From Rhizobium brockwellii (GTDB lineage Bacteria > Pseudomonadota > Alphaproteobacteria > Rhizobiales > Rhizobiaceae): a DNA stretch of 64,000 nucleotides. A program made the translations under genes and the position numbers. Of the stretch, positions 26,968 through 35,769 are shown in pieces (within the stretch, counting starts at the first letter, position 1; each line of letters starts with the position of its first letter). Below the pieces are notes generated by a model. The model saw nothing but the letters and a program-made list of their open reading frames with translations. It searched no databases and was not told where the DNA came from. Location of the stretch: positions 186,001-250,000 of the forward strand of contig NZ_CP053442.1 in NCBI RefSeq assembly GCF_000769405.2, given 5' to 3'.

Positions 26968-27325
26968 GCAAAGCGGCAGCCGGAAAATTGTAAACCTGCA
27001 TTCGATCGCACGCGAAAGGATGCAGGATGGCGACGGCTGCGGGTTTACTGATGGGGAAATTGACAACAGGCCCGGATTATTCACTGCCGTCGCAAAGATG
27101 ATCGGCCAGAGGTGTCTGAAATGCCGTTTTCACCACGGCAGATTTCATAACACACTAATATATATATCGATATTGGAACGGCAATGCCCCTTTGAAGCGC
27201 CTCCGAGCGCACGTCAGATGATAAAAACTTCTGCTCTGGGGAATGCTGGCTTGACATTGATCTTACAACTTTACATTAAAGAGGGCGAGGATATTGCCGC
27301 AAGATCTTGCAGGGAGGACTGGTTC
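26968..27325. other. Intergenic region with nested inverted repeats before the alcohol dehydrogenase gene
   Basis: This 358-base gap contains two mutually exclusive stems near its left end. GTAAACC at 26990-26996 pairs with GGTTTAC at 27042-27048. CCTGCAT at 26995-27001, sharing two bases with the first arm, pairs with ATGCAGG at 27020-27026. A further hairpin lies at 27122-27127/27135-27140. An AT-rich run (about 27150-27175) follows. No gene is seen. The gap suggests that the dehydrogenase and PdxA2 genes form a second transcription unit. Confidence 0.45.
27251..27277 (+). promoter_or_regulatory. Candidate promoter for the iron alcohol dehydrogenase gene
   Basis: TTGACA at 27251-27256 is a perfect -35 hexamer. 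TACATT at 27272-27277 is a 4-of-6 -10 match with a short 15-base spacer. It lies 49 bases upstream of the dehydrogenase start. The spacing is not ideal, so this is tentative. Confidence 0.3.
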
Positions 27326-28459
27326 ATGGCCAGCTTGGATTCGCCGATCACGATAGTTCGGCCGCATCTGATCGAATTCGGCGTCGGCACGGCGGGAAAG
27401 CTCGGCAAATGGGCGGCCGAAAAGGGCTATCGGCGCACGCTCGTCATCTCCGATGCCTTCAACGCTTCGCGCATCGACGTGCTGGAGCTGAAGGGCGAGG
27501 TTAAGGTCTTTGCCGAAGTGACGCCCGAACCGGATACAGCCAATCTCGAAAAAGTCCTGGCGGCGGCAAACGCCGCCAATGCCGAGCTGATTGTCGGCTT
27601 CGGCGGCGGCAGCGCCATGGATCTGGCAAAACTTGCCGCCGTGCTTGCCGGCTCCACCCAGACGCTGCACGAAGTCGTCGGTCCGAACAAGGTGCATGGG
27701 CCGCGCAAGGCGGCGCTCGCCCAGGTGCCGACAACCTCGGGCACCGGCAGCGAGGCCGGCATCCGTGCGCTTGTCACCGATCCGGCGACGATGGCAAAGC
27801 TTGCGGTGGAAAGCCTGCATATGCTGGCCGATATCGCCGTCATCGATCCTGCTTTGACCTTCAGCGTCCCGGCTCGCACGACGGCCGCCACCGGCGTCGA
27901 TGCCATGGCCCATTGCGTCGAGGCCTTCACCAACCGCAAGGCCCATCCGATGGTCGACATCTATGCGATCGAGGGAACGCGGCTCGTCGGCAAATATCTC
28001 GCCCGCGCCGTCAAGGACGGCAATGACGCCGAGGCGCGCGCCGGCCTCTCGCTCGCCTCGCTTTACGGCGGCTTCTGCCTCGGCCCGGTCAACACCGCCG
28101 GCGGCCATGCGCTCGCCTATCCCCTCGGCACGCGCTGGCATGTCGCCCATGGCGCGGCAAATGCGTTGATTTTTCCGCATGTCCTCGCCTTCAATACACC
28201 GTCCGCGCCTGAGAAAACCAAGGCGGTGATGGAAGCGCTTAGGTGTGAAACCTCCGGCAACGTCACCTCCGTCTTCGATGCGGCTTACGCTTTCTGCGCC
28301 GAACTCGGCATCGAGATGAAACTTTCCGGTCTCGGCGTGCCGGAAAGCGATCTCGACGCCATGGCCGAAGACGCCTTTGCCATTCGCCGTCTGCTCGATA
28401 ACAATCCGCGCGATCTCACGCGCGCCGACATTCGCTCGATTTATGCGGCCGCTTTTTAA
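27326..28459 (+). CDS. Iron-containing alcohol dehydrogenase
   Basis: A 377-residue group III alcohol dehydrogenase. The nucleotide site is GFGGGSAMDLAK (91-102). The metal ligands Asp192, His196, His261 and His275 are all present (GVDAMAH, GGHALAYPLG and VAHGAAN). It interconverts an alcohol and an aldehyde or ketone with NAD(P). The relatives it most resembles act on small hydroxy acids or aldehydes. The ATG at 27326 follows AGGGAGG, and the much longer upstream frame is rejected. It pairs with the PdxA2 gene 30 bases downstream, so it probably handles the aldehyde or hydroxy acid released by the cluster's lyase. Confidence 0.92.
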   Translation: MASLDSPITIVRPHLIEFGVGTAGKLGKWAAEKGYRRTLVISDAFNASRIDVLELKGEVKVFAEVTPEPDTANLEKVLAAANAANAELIVGFGGGSAMDLAKLAAVLAGSTQTLHEVVGPNKVHGPRKAALAQVPTTSGTGSEAGIRALVTDPATMAKLAVESLHMLADIAVIDPALTFSVPARTTAATGVDAMAHCVEAFTNRKAHPMVDIYAIEGTRLVGKYLARAVKDGNDAEARAGLSLASLYGGFCLGPVNTAGGHALAYPLGTRWHVAHGAANALIFPHVLAFNTPSAPEKTKAVMEALRCETSGNVTSVFDAAYAFCAELGIEMKLSGLGVPESDLDAMAEDAFAIRRLLDNNPRDLTRADIRSIYAAAF

Positions 28460-28489
28460 GCCACAAAGTTTTCAGAAGGAATTCGATCG

Positions 28490-29476
<987 letters not shown>

Positions 29477-29587
29477 TCGGAGCTTCCAGAAGGGCCGACT
29501 GGCGCCGATCGCCGACACAACGATTTCGAACTTCTTTAAAACACCTGATAGCAGAACCGGACTCTGTCGTTCAGGAAGGTCCCGCCG

Positions 29588-29631
29588 TTGACGCGTCGGC
29601 ATTCCTCGCTTACATAGCTAGACAGTCTAGC
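29588..29631 (+). promoter_or_regulatory. Promoter and palindromic operator of the Phd/PIN toxin-antitoxin operon
   Basis: TTGACG at 29588-29593 and TACATA at 29611-29616 are separated by 17 bases and form a plausible promoter. A perfect palindrome follows directly: GCTAGAC, one base, GTCTAGC (29617-29631). It lies 14 bases before the antitoxin ATG at 29646. The position matches autorepression by an antitoxin or complex, which is the general rule for these modules. Confidence 0.6.
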
Positions 29632-29645
29632 CAGGAGCAGAATCG

Positions 29646-29900
29646 ATGGAATGGCAACTGCAGGACGCCAAGAACCAATTTTCGAAGGTCGTGCAGAAGG
29701 CCCGACAAGAAGGGCCGCAGGTGGTTACCGTGCGTGGCGAACGCGCGGCCGTCGTTCTGTCCGCCCGCGACTACGACGCCCTGCGCGCCGGCAGGCCGAC
29801 GCTCGTCGACGACCTGCTCGATGGCCCCGCCTGGGACGATGAGTTCGCCGATGCGGTCGAAGCACGCAACAAGACCCCAAGCCGCGACGTTGCCTTCTGA
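29646..29900 (+). CDS. Type II antitoxin, Phd/YefM family
   Basis: An 84-residue protein with the Phd/YefM N-terminal fold: MEWQLQDAKNQFSKVVQKA, then a VTVRGERAAVVLSARDYDAL hairpin-helix used for DNA binding. The C-terminal 30 residues (LVDDLLDGPAWDDEFADAVE) are acidic and would wrap the toxin. It would neutralise the PIN-domain toxin encoded next and repress the operon through the palindrome upstream. AGGAGC precedes the ATG. The toxin start overlaps its stop in a TGATG arrangement. Confidence 0.93.
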   Translation: MEWQLQDAKNQFSKVVQKARQEGPQVVTVRGERAAVVLSARDYDALRAGRPTLVDDLLDGPAWDDEFADAVEARNKTPSRDVAF

Positions 29901-30307
29901 TGTATCTGGTCGACACCAACATCGTCTCGGAGGCGCGACGCGGCACGCCGCAGGCGGTCTCCTGGCTGCGCTCCATCGATCCGCTCACCATCCACCTGAG
30001 CGCGCTGACGCTTGGCGAGATCATGCGCGGCATTGCCCTCAAACAGAAGTCGGATCCGAAGACCGCGGCGCATCTCACCGAGTGGCTGCGCAAGCTGCGT
30101 TATGATCATGGCGACCGGATCCTGCCGGTGACCGACGAGATCGCCGTCGAATGGGGCCGCCTCGCCGCCATCTGGCCGCGTGGCGATATCGACGGGCTGA
30201 TCGCCGCAACCGCGATCGTTCATGATCTGATTGTCGTCACTCGCAATGTCGGCGATTTCGACGACACCGGCGCAACGGTGATAAATCCATGGGAGACGGA
30301 CGCGTGA
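29900..30307 (+). CDS. PIN-domain ribonuclease toxin (VapC/FitB family)
   Basis: A 135-residue PIN-domain protein. The acidic metal-binding residues are in place: Asp in MYLVDTNIVSE, a Glu in the TLGEIMRGI helix, and Asp in DIDGLIAATA and NVGDFDDTG. VapC-type toxins cleave tRNA or rRNA with magnesium. Its ATG overlaps the antitoxin stop, so expression is coupled. The Phd-type partner rather than VapB is a common combination. A short hairpin lies at 30349-30366 after the gene. Confidence 0.93.
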   Translation: MYLVDTNIVSEARRGTPQAVSWLRSIDPLTIHLSALTLGEIMRGIALKQKSDPKTAAHLTEWLRKLRYDHGDRILPVTDEIAVEWGRLAAIWPRGDIDGLIAATAIVHDLIVVTRNVGDFDDTGATVINPWETDA

Positions 30308-30492
30308 GCAGTCGAGGCAGCCACCTCCTCGTTTAAAATGGCCTTCTGTGCCTTTGGATAAAGGCATTGGCTACGTCGGGCCGAGAGCTCTTGTCGGTGC
30401 GTTTGGTGGCGGCATCATGATCTGCTGACCAAGCCTCATCTGTCCGGCGTTTTGATCTGCTCTGCGGAAACGTTGATTGCACCGCCAACCCG

Positions 30493-30975
30493 TCACATGC
30501 CGAACAAGCGACGATCCCAGAAGACCGGTTGGTGGAGGCTTACTGTGATCAATCGGAATTCCGGGTGGGCCGGGTTTATCAGCATGTTGCGGTCGACGCG
30601 GGCGACGACGCTTGGGACCAGCAGGATGGCGCTGCGCTTTTCCTGGCACCAGCGTTCGCCGAAAACCTTGCTGACGTTTGCCGGCATGCTGTCCCAGCCG
30701 GGCAGCGCGGGCTCGGAGAAGACCTCGTAGCTTAGCCCACGCGGTAGGGTGATCGTGACATAGTGCTGATTGGGTGGCAGCCGCCCGCTGCCATGGACGA
30801 GCTTTTCGAGCAGCGCCGTCGAATAATGCTCGCTCGTATAGATGATCGGGCTGCCCGATGTGTTCCACCGCCCCGGCGCGATGGTCGAGCCGGTGGCGTC
30901 GAAGATCGGATAGGTTCCACTGGGATCTCCGATGCGGACGGATGTCAGCGTACGATCAAGAACCTGTGCGCTCAC
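30493..30975 (-). CDS. RES-domain toxin of an Xre/RES toxin-antitoxin pair
   Basis: A 160-residue RES-domain protein. The signature regions are GRWNTSGSPIIYTSEHYSTALLE, with Arg and Tyr of the RES motif, and VPSVVARVDRNMLINPAHPEF near the end. RES toxins (MbcT, ParT, Xre-RES) break down NAD+ or ADP-ribosylate a target when not bound by antitoxin. Its start overlaps the antitoxin stop by four bases. It is read away from the Phd/PIN module, so two separate modules lie back to back. Confidence 0.93.
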   Translation of the reverse strand: MSAQVLDRTLTSVRIGDPSGTYPIFDATGSTIAPGRWNTSGSPIIYTSEHYSTALLEKLVHGSGRLPPNQHYVTITLPRGLSYEVFSEPALPGWDSMPANVSKVFGERWCQEKRSAILLVPSVVARVDRNMLINPAHPEFRLITVSLHQPVFWDRRLFGM

Positions 30976-31403
30976 GCAGCGCTGCCGTATTTCAGGCTTC
31001 CGAGAATATCGAGCACGAGCTCGCCGCCGATCTCGCTCTGGATGACCACGTCGATCGGCCGCTTATCCTCAAGCATTGCATGCGGCCGAAACAGGAAATC
31101 GCGGGCCTCGATCTCGGTCTGCCAGACATCGAGCGCCTGGCCCCAGACACGCGCGAGACGGGCAAGCTTTATGCCTTCATCCGAGGAGAGCCGATGCTTG
31201 GATTTGCGCCGTTCATAGGTGGCCTTCGGAACCAGCCGGTATTTGAACTGGGCATCATCAGGCGCCAGAAGCAGCGCCATGCGGTCAAGCGCCTTGACCG
31301 GCAATCCTTCCTCGATGCTGGAGAGCAGGCCGAAGGCCGAACGCGATACTGGCTCCCTGGCGGGCAGCCCGAGAACATCGGCGATACCGGCAAATCCCAT
31401 CAT
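30972..31403 (-). CDS. Xre/MbcA/ParS-type antitoxin (DUF2384)
   Basis: A 143-residue antitoxin. The central region (APDDAQFKYRLVPKATYERR, then LSSDEGIKLARLARVWGQAL) fits the Xre-like DUF2384 antitoxin fold. The C-terminus (RPIDVVIQSEIGGELVLDIL) is the toxin-neutralising end that inserts into the RES active site. Tandem ATGs occur at 31403 and 31400, with AAGGAG nine bases upstream. It precedes the toxin in the operon, as usual, and should repress its own promoter through the inverted repeat upstream. Confidence 0.92.
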   Translation of the reverse strand: MMGFAGIADVLGLPAREPVSRSAFGLLSSIEEGLPVKALDRMALLLAPDDAQFKYRLVPKATYERRKSKHRLSSDEGIKLARLARVWGQALDVWQTEIEARDFLFRPHAMLEDKRPIDVVIQSEIGGELVLDILGSLKYGSAA

Positions 31404-31419
31404 GGCAACGGCTCCTTTT

Positions 31420-31463
31420 CACTTGAGGCTATATTTAGTCTCATGTGAGCCTGCTATCAAGTG
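31420..31463. promoter_or_regulatory. Inverted repeat in the promoter region of the Xre/RES module
   Basis: CACTTGA at 31420-31426 pairs with TCAAGTG at 31457-31463. Inside, GGCT (31427-31430) pairs with AGCC (31448-31451). An AT-rich TATATTTA core between the arms could hold the -10 of the minus-strand promoter. The position, 17 bases before the antitoxin start, fits autoregulation. Confidence 0.45.
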
Positions 31464-31567
31464 CACCGTTCCGGTTTTTGATCCTCGCCAGCCGAGCAGC
31501 GGATTGCCGCAGGCGCATTAGATCGCTATCCTCCCAGAAGGCACACGAACAGAAAAGGAGGTTGCCT

Positions 31568-32430
31568 ATGTCACCGCGGGACGCCTGATCCAGCAATACC
31601 AAGACTTCTGCCTTGCCAAAGGCGTCGATTTCACACGCATTGAATCCGTACGGCCGCATGACGATACCACGCTCTTCTGCAGCGCTGGAATGCAGCAGTA
31701 CAAGCCCCTCTTCTCCGATCCCTCATATATTGGAACAGTCGCAAACAGCCAGGCCTGCTTGCGCATGGGCGACCTCGACGAGATCGGCGACGGAACTCAC
31801 CTTCTCCACTTCACTATGCTCGGCCTTTTCTCATTCCGGGAAATGACCGTCGGCAACGCCATCGATTTCTGGCTCGAGTTTCTAGCAACTCTTGGACTTG
31901 TGCCGGATCATGTGACGATCCATCCCGACCGCTTGGTGGAATGGACACCGCTCTATGGCGGGCGCGTGCCCGTCGTGCCGGATCCGGAATGCATGTGGAG
32001 CGATGGCAGCATCAGCGGATACTGCACTGAGTTCTACAAGGATGGCGTCGAGATCGGAAACATCGTCAATCCGCTCGGAACCTGCATTGACGTCGGCTTC
32101 GGTCTCGAGCGTCTCGACATGATCGTCAACGGGACGCCGCAAGTCGATGCGCTCGGAACGCTGTGCGAGACGGTCATGACAATCGTGGAAAGCGGCTACC
32201 GGCCGGGCAACAAGGAGCAAGGTTACGTCTTGCGAAAACTGCTCCGTCGCATCCACAAGATGGGCGGCACGCTCGATCATCCATTTTTCGCGGAAGAGGT
32301 CGAACGCCAGAAGCGCCTGCGCGCCCAATATCTGCGTCTGCGTGACCGCCATTCCGAGATGAGTCCCGACTGGTGGTTCGACACTCATGGCATCGATCTC
32401 TCCGACATCCGGGAGACGATGGACGAATAG
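31568..32430 (+). CDS. Free-standing alanyl-tRNA-synthetase-like catalytic core; disrupted or unconventional start
   Basis: About 280 residues align by eye with the class II catalytic core of AlaRS: PHDDTTLFCSAGMQQYKPLF (motif 1 region), ACLRMGDLDEIG and MLGLFSF (motif 2), GTCIDVGFGLERLD (motif 3) and GYVLRKLLRRIHKMG. The rest of the tRNA-recognition, editing and C-Ala domains is missing. A perfect AGGAGG site precedes the ATG at 31568, but that frame hits TGA after six codons (31586-31588). The homologous frame is open from 31522, yet contains no ATG, GTG or TTG before 31690. The true start is therefore a frameshifted 31568, a CTG at 31585, or an internal ATG at 31690 that would lose motif 1. 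Such proteins may aminoacylate a carrier or small molecule. The function is unknown. Confidence 0.7.
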
Positions 32431-32436
32431 CGGAAA

Positions 32437-32469
32437 CAAGGCCTCCCGCAGACAAAGCGGGAGGCCTTG
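32437..32469. terminator. Strong hairpin terminator after the AlaRS-like gene
   Basis: A perfect 13-bp stem (CAAGGCCTCCCGC at 32437-32449 with its complement at 32457-32469) with a 7-base loop lies seven bases after the stop at 32430. No U-run follows on either strand. It could serve both the AlaRS-like gene and the convergent ABC permease gene. Confidence 0.6.
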
Positions 32470-32561
32470 CAATATGCTGGAAAGCGTTAGCGTTTCAGGC
32501 ATCCCCTGTTTGCCCGGGCAACGCGCTAGTCATAGAGATATGTTGCCCGAATTGAACGCTT

Positions 32562-33332
32562 TCAGCTCTGCCCCGGCTGCAGCCGACGGAAAGTCCGCTC
32601 GATTTGGGCAACAGCGGCAAAAAAGACGATGCCGGAGAAAGAGGCGAGCACGACGGCGGCAAAGAGCCTTTCCGCCTGATAGTTGAATGTCGACTGGATG
32701 ATGACGGCGCCCAGCCCCTGGTTCGAGCCGATCCACTCCCCGACGATCGCACCGATCACACAGGTGGTTGCCGAAATGCGCAGCGAAGCAAAGAGCAAGG
32801 GGGCGGAGCGTGGGGCGCGCAGGCGCCAGAACGTCTCCCACCCGCTCGCCGAAAGCACATGCATCAGGTCAAGCTCGCTCGCAGTCGCCAGATTGAGGCC
32901 CCGGGCGGTATTCACCAGGGTTGGGAAGAAGCAAATGAGAGCGGCGATGATGACCTTTGGCAGCATGCCGAGGCCGAAGATGAGGATGATGATCGGCGCG
33001 AGCGCCAGCACGGGAATGGTGTTGAAGAGCAGGACAACGGGAAAATAGGCGGCCTGGAGGCGCGGATTATAGACAAAGGCAATTGCCATGATCACGGCGA
33101 GACCGTTCCCCAGGAGGAAGCCGAGGCCCGCCTCACCCCATGTCGGGATCGCATTCGACAGAAGGAAGCGCCATTCCGTTCCGAGCGTGCGCAGGATCGC
33201 CAGCGGCGTTGGAACGATATAGGCCGGAATACCGAGCGCCGGCACCAGCCATTGCCAGGCGAAAAGCAGCGAGAGGGCGCCGATAACTGGAAGGCCGATT
33301 GCCTCGGTGAGGGATAGCCGACGATGCGTCAT
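32562..33332 (-). CDS. NitT/TauT-family ABC importer permease
   Basis: A 256-residue inner-membrane protein with about six helices and the BPD_transp_1 EAA-like loop (TASELDLMHVLSASGWETFW, then RLRAPRSAPLLFASLRI). It ends with the family-typical GEWIGSNQGLGAVI segment. It forms the channel for a small anion or base-type ligand with the ATPase and binding protein encoded upstream. It overlaps the ATPase stop by four bases. Confidence 0.93.
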   Translation of the reverse strand: MTHRRLSLTEAIGLPVIGALSLLFAWQWLVPALGIPAYIVPTPLAILRTLGTEWRFLLSNAIPTWGEAGLGFLLGNGLAVIMAIAFVYNPRLQAAYFPVVLLFNTIPVLALAPIIILIFGLGMLPKVIIAALICFFPTLVNTARGLNLATASELDLMHVLSASGWETFWRLRAPRSAPLLFASLRISATTCVIGAIVGEWIGSNQGLGAVIIQSTFNYQAERLFAAVVLASFSGIVFFAAVAQIERTFRRLQPGQS

Positions 33333-34129
33333 GCAGCCGAACTCCCCTGCTGCAGCAATTGGCGCAGATGGGCAGCTGTCTCCTGGACATCGAGGCTCTC
33401 GCGCCGACAGAGCCCACGCTCGTCCTTCAGCGGTGCAAGGTCGATCAGCGCCTGAACGCGGCCCGGATTGGCCGCCAGGACCAGCACGCGCCCGCCGAGA
33501 TAGATCGCCTCGACGACGCTGTGGGTGACAAACAGGATGGTCGTGCCGGTCCGGCGCCAGACGTCCAGAAGCTCGTCGTTCAGTCGTTCACGGGTGATCT
33601 CGTCGAGCGCACCGAAGGGTTCGTCCATGAGCAAGATATCCGGCTCGCATTGAAGCGCGCGCGCTATGGCGACGCGTTGGCGCTGGCCCCCGGACAATTG
33701 ATGCGGATAGCGATCGGCCAGATGCGACAGGCCGACCAGTTCGATCCAGTGGTCGGGCCGCGGATCGACCGATCGCGAGACGCTGTTCTTCCCCACCTGC
33801 AGCGGCAGCGCGACATTCTCTCTCACGGTCCGCCACGGCAGCAGCGTCGCGTCCTGGAAGACGAAGGCGACCTCGCGCCGCCGGCGCGCCTCCGACGCTG
33901 TCCTGCCGAGCACCGACAGCCGCCCGTCAAGCGGCGGGAGAAGATCCGCAACGGCACGCAGCAAGGTCGACTTGCCGCAGCCGGAAGGACCAAGAATGGT
34001 CAGAAACTCGCCCCTGCCGACGGTGAGATCGACGCCGGACAGAATGCGGGTCGTCTCGACAGCGCCGGCATAACCGACAGCCAGATCCTTGGTTTCGATG
34101 GCCGCTGCTTCAGGCAAATCCGCTCTCAC
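33329..34129 (-). CDS. NitT/TauT-family ABC importer ATPase
   Basis: A 266-residue ATPase. Walker A is GPSGCGKSTLLRA, the Q-loop lies in VAFVFQDATLLPW, the signature is [15 protein letters not shown], Walker B is ILLMDEPFGALD and the H-loop is FVTHSVVEA. All catalytic elements are canonical. It is coupled by ATGA overlaps to the binding-protein gene before it and the permease gene after it. Confidence 0.94.
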   Translation of the reverse strand: MRADLPEAAAIETKDLAVGYAGAVETTRILSGVDLTVGRGEFLTILGPSGCGKSTLLRAVADLLPPLDGRLSVLGRTASEARRRREVAFVFQDATLLPWRTVRENVALPLQVGKNSVSRSVDPRPDHWIELVGLSHLADRYPHQLSGGQRQRVAIARALQCEPDILLMDEPFGALDEITRERLNDELLDVWRRTGTTILFVTHSVVEAIYLGGRVLVLAANPGRVQALIDLAPLKDERGLCRRESLDVQETAAHLRQLLQQGSSAA

Positions 34130-35172
34130 GCAATCTTCGGACGGTCACCTGCCGTCATTTCCAGGATCCTGGTCGTATAGCAGTCCTCCAGCTTCGGCGC
34201 GCCGCTCTTGAACTGGCCGATCTTGTCGTAGACGGAAATCTGTTCGGCAAGCGCGGCCGGATCGAAGCTGCCCCAGCCGTCCTTGCCTGTCGTCGCGTCG
34301 AAGCTCAGTGACAATATACGCGGCACCGTCTTCAGCTCCACGGCAAGATCGAGCTGCGGATAGGCCTCCACCGCCAGTTTGACCGCCTCTTCAGGATGTT
34401 CATGCGTCCAGGCCCAGCCTTTGGCGACGGCGCGCAGCACCTTTGCCAATGTCTCGGCATGGCCGCTCACGGCATCGTCGGTGGCGAAATAGACGTTGGC
34501 ATAGGAGGGCAGGCCCGTATCCTTCATCATCAGATCGATGCGGTCGGGACCGATGATGGAAAGGGCCTCCGTGTTGGTGATCCATCCGGTCACGGCGTCG
34601 ACCTGGCCGGTCATCAGCGGCGTCATGTCGAAGCCGATATTGGTGATGGTCAGGCTCGAGGGATCGATATTGTTCTTCAGAAGGATGGCATCAAGGACAT
34701 AACGGGCCGTCGGCTGGATGCCGATGCGCTTGCCGATCATATCCTTGACGGTGCGGATCGGCGCCTTGGGCAGCGAATAGAAGGCGAAAGGCGCCATGCG
34801 GAAACCGCAGGCGAAGATCTTGATCGGCACGCCGGATGAACGGGCTAGAAGAAGCTGTGCCGAATCCGAGAATTGGCCGAGCTGCGCATCACCCGTGATC
34901 ACGGGCGGCACCGTTGCCGAATTGGGACCGCCAGGGGAAAACTCGACGTCGAGACCCTCGGCCTGGAACAGGCCTTGCTTGACTGCGACGATATCGCCGA
35001 TCTGTCCGTTGCTCATCAGCCAGTCATATTTGATGACGACCTTGGATACGGCGGCATTCGAGTGACGCGGCACGAACACGCTGATCCCTGCCGTCGCTGC
35101 AGCAAGGGCAAAGGCTCCGCCCTTCAGGACGGTACGCCTGCCGACCACGATTTGTTTGTCATCCCCGTTCAT
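34126..35172 (-). CDS. NMT1/THI5-like solute-binding protein, Tat-exported
   Basis: A 348-residue binding protein of the NitT/TauT/THI5 group. The N-terminus carries a twin-arginine signal (VVGRRTVLKGGAFALAAATA). The mature protein has IKYDWLMSNGQIGDIVAVKQ, then GLFQAEGLDVEFSPGG, typical of NMT1-like proteins that bind thiamine precursors, sulfonates or aromatic acids. The ATG at 35172 is preferred to the longer frame because it places the Tat motif at the N-terminus. The ligand cannot be named. The VOC and AraC genes upstream may be functionally linked. Confidence 0.9.
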   Translation of the reverse strand: MNGDDKQIVVGRRTVLKGGAFALAAATAGISVFVPRHSNAAVSKVVIKYDWLMSNGQIGDIVAVKQGLFQAEGLDVEFSPGGPNSATVPPVITGDAQLGQFSDSAQLLLARSSGVPIKIFACGFRMAPFAFYSLPKAPIRTVKDMIGKRIGIQPTARYVLDAILLKNNIDPSSLTITNIGFDMTPLMTGQVDAVTGWITNTEALSIIGPDRIDLMMKDTGLPSYANVYFATDDAVSGHAETLAKVLRAVAKGWAWTHEHPEEAVKLAVEAYPQLDLAVELKTVPRILSLSFDATTGKDGWGSFDPAALAEQISVYDKIGQFKSGAPKLEDCYTTRILEMTAGDRPKIA

Positions 35173-35224
35173 CTGCTTGCCTTTCCCCTTGTTGGATTGT
35201 TGGACGACCGGCCGATTGCGCTCG

Positions 35225-35662
35225 CTATTGCGGGTCGATGTCACCGATCGGGCCGCCTGCGGACCACGCATAGATTTCCCAGAGATTGTCGTCAGGATCG
35301 GCGAAATAGACGCATCGCGCGTTCCAGACATAGTCCTGCGGCGGCGCGTGGAAGAGCACGCCCGCAGCTTTCAGCTCCGCATAGGCAGCATCGACCTGCT
35401 CTGGCGAGGCGAGCTCGATGGCCGCGCAGGCCTTGTGCGCACCTGGAGGGGCACGGCGGCTTGAGACACCGGTATTCTCGGCAATATGCTCGATCTCCCA
35501 GAGCGCCAGCGTCACGCCCGCCCCTTTGAAATCGGCAAAGCCGGGAGCCCGGCGGCGAGGTTTGAAGCCAAGACGCTCGACATAGAAAGCCGATGCTTTG
35601 TCGATATCCTCGACCAGGAAGCAAATGTCGGTAATCGGATTGGTTTGGGCAAAAGCGGTCAT
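35225..35662 (-). CDS. VOC-superfamily (glyoxalase-like) protein
   Basis: A 145-residue protein with the paired beta-alpha-beta-beta-beta units of the vicinal-oxygen-chelate fold (ITDICFLVEDIDKASAFYVE, then RLGFKPRRRAPGFADF and later CVYFADPDDNLWEIYAW). The metal ligands are partly visible, with a C-terminal Glu in NLWEIY. Members include glyoxalase I, dioxygenases and resistance proteins. The substrate is unknown. It lies 52 bases upstream of the NMT1-type binding protein gene on the same strand and could be co-transcribed with it. Confidence 0.88.
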   Translation of the reverse strand: MTAFAQTNPITDICFLVEDIDKASAFYVERLGFKPRRRAPGFADFKGAGVTLALWEIEHIAENTGVSSRRAPPGAHKACAAIELASPEQVDAAYAELKAAGVLFHAPPQDYVWNARCVYFADPDDNLWEIYAWSAGGPIGDIDPQ

Positions 35663-35769
35663 ATGGGCCTCCTGATGGGAAAAGCCTCGCAGACCGCAGC
35701 CTCAAGAGATTTCAAATTCGTGCGGTTGTCTTTCGCAAAGCTGCTGATCTGTCATCGGCAAAAGCCGGT

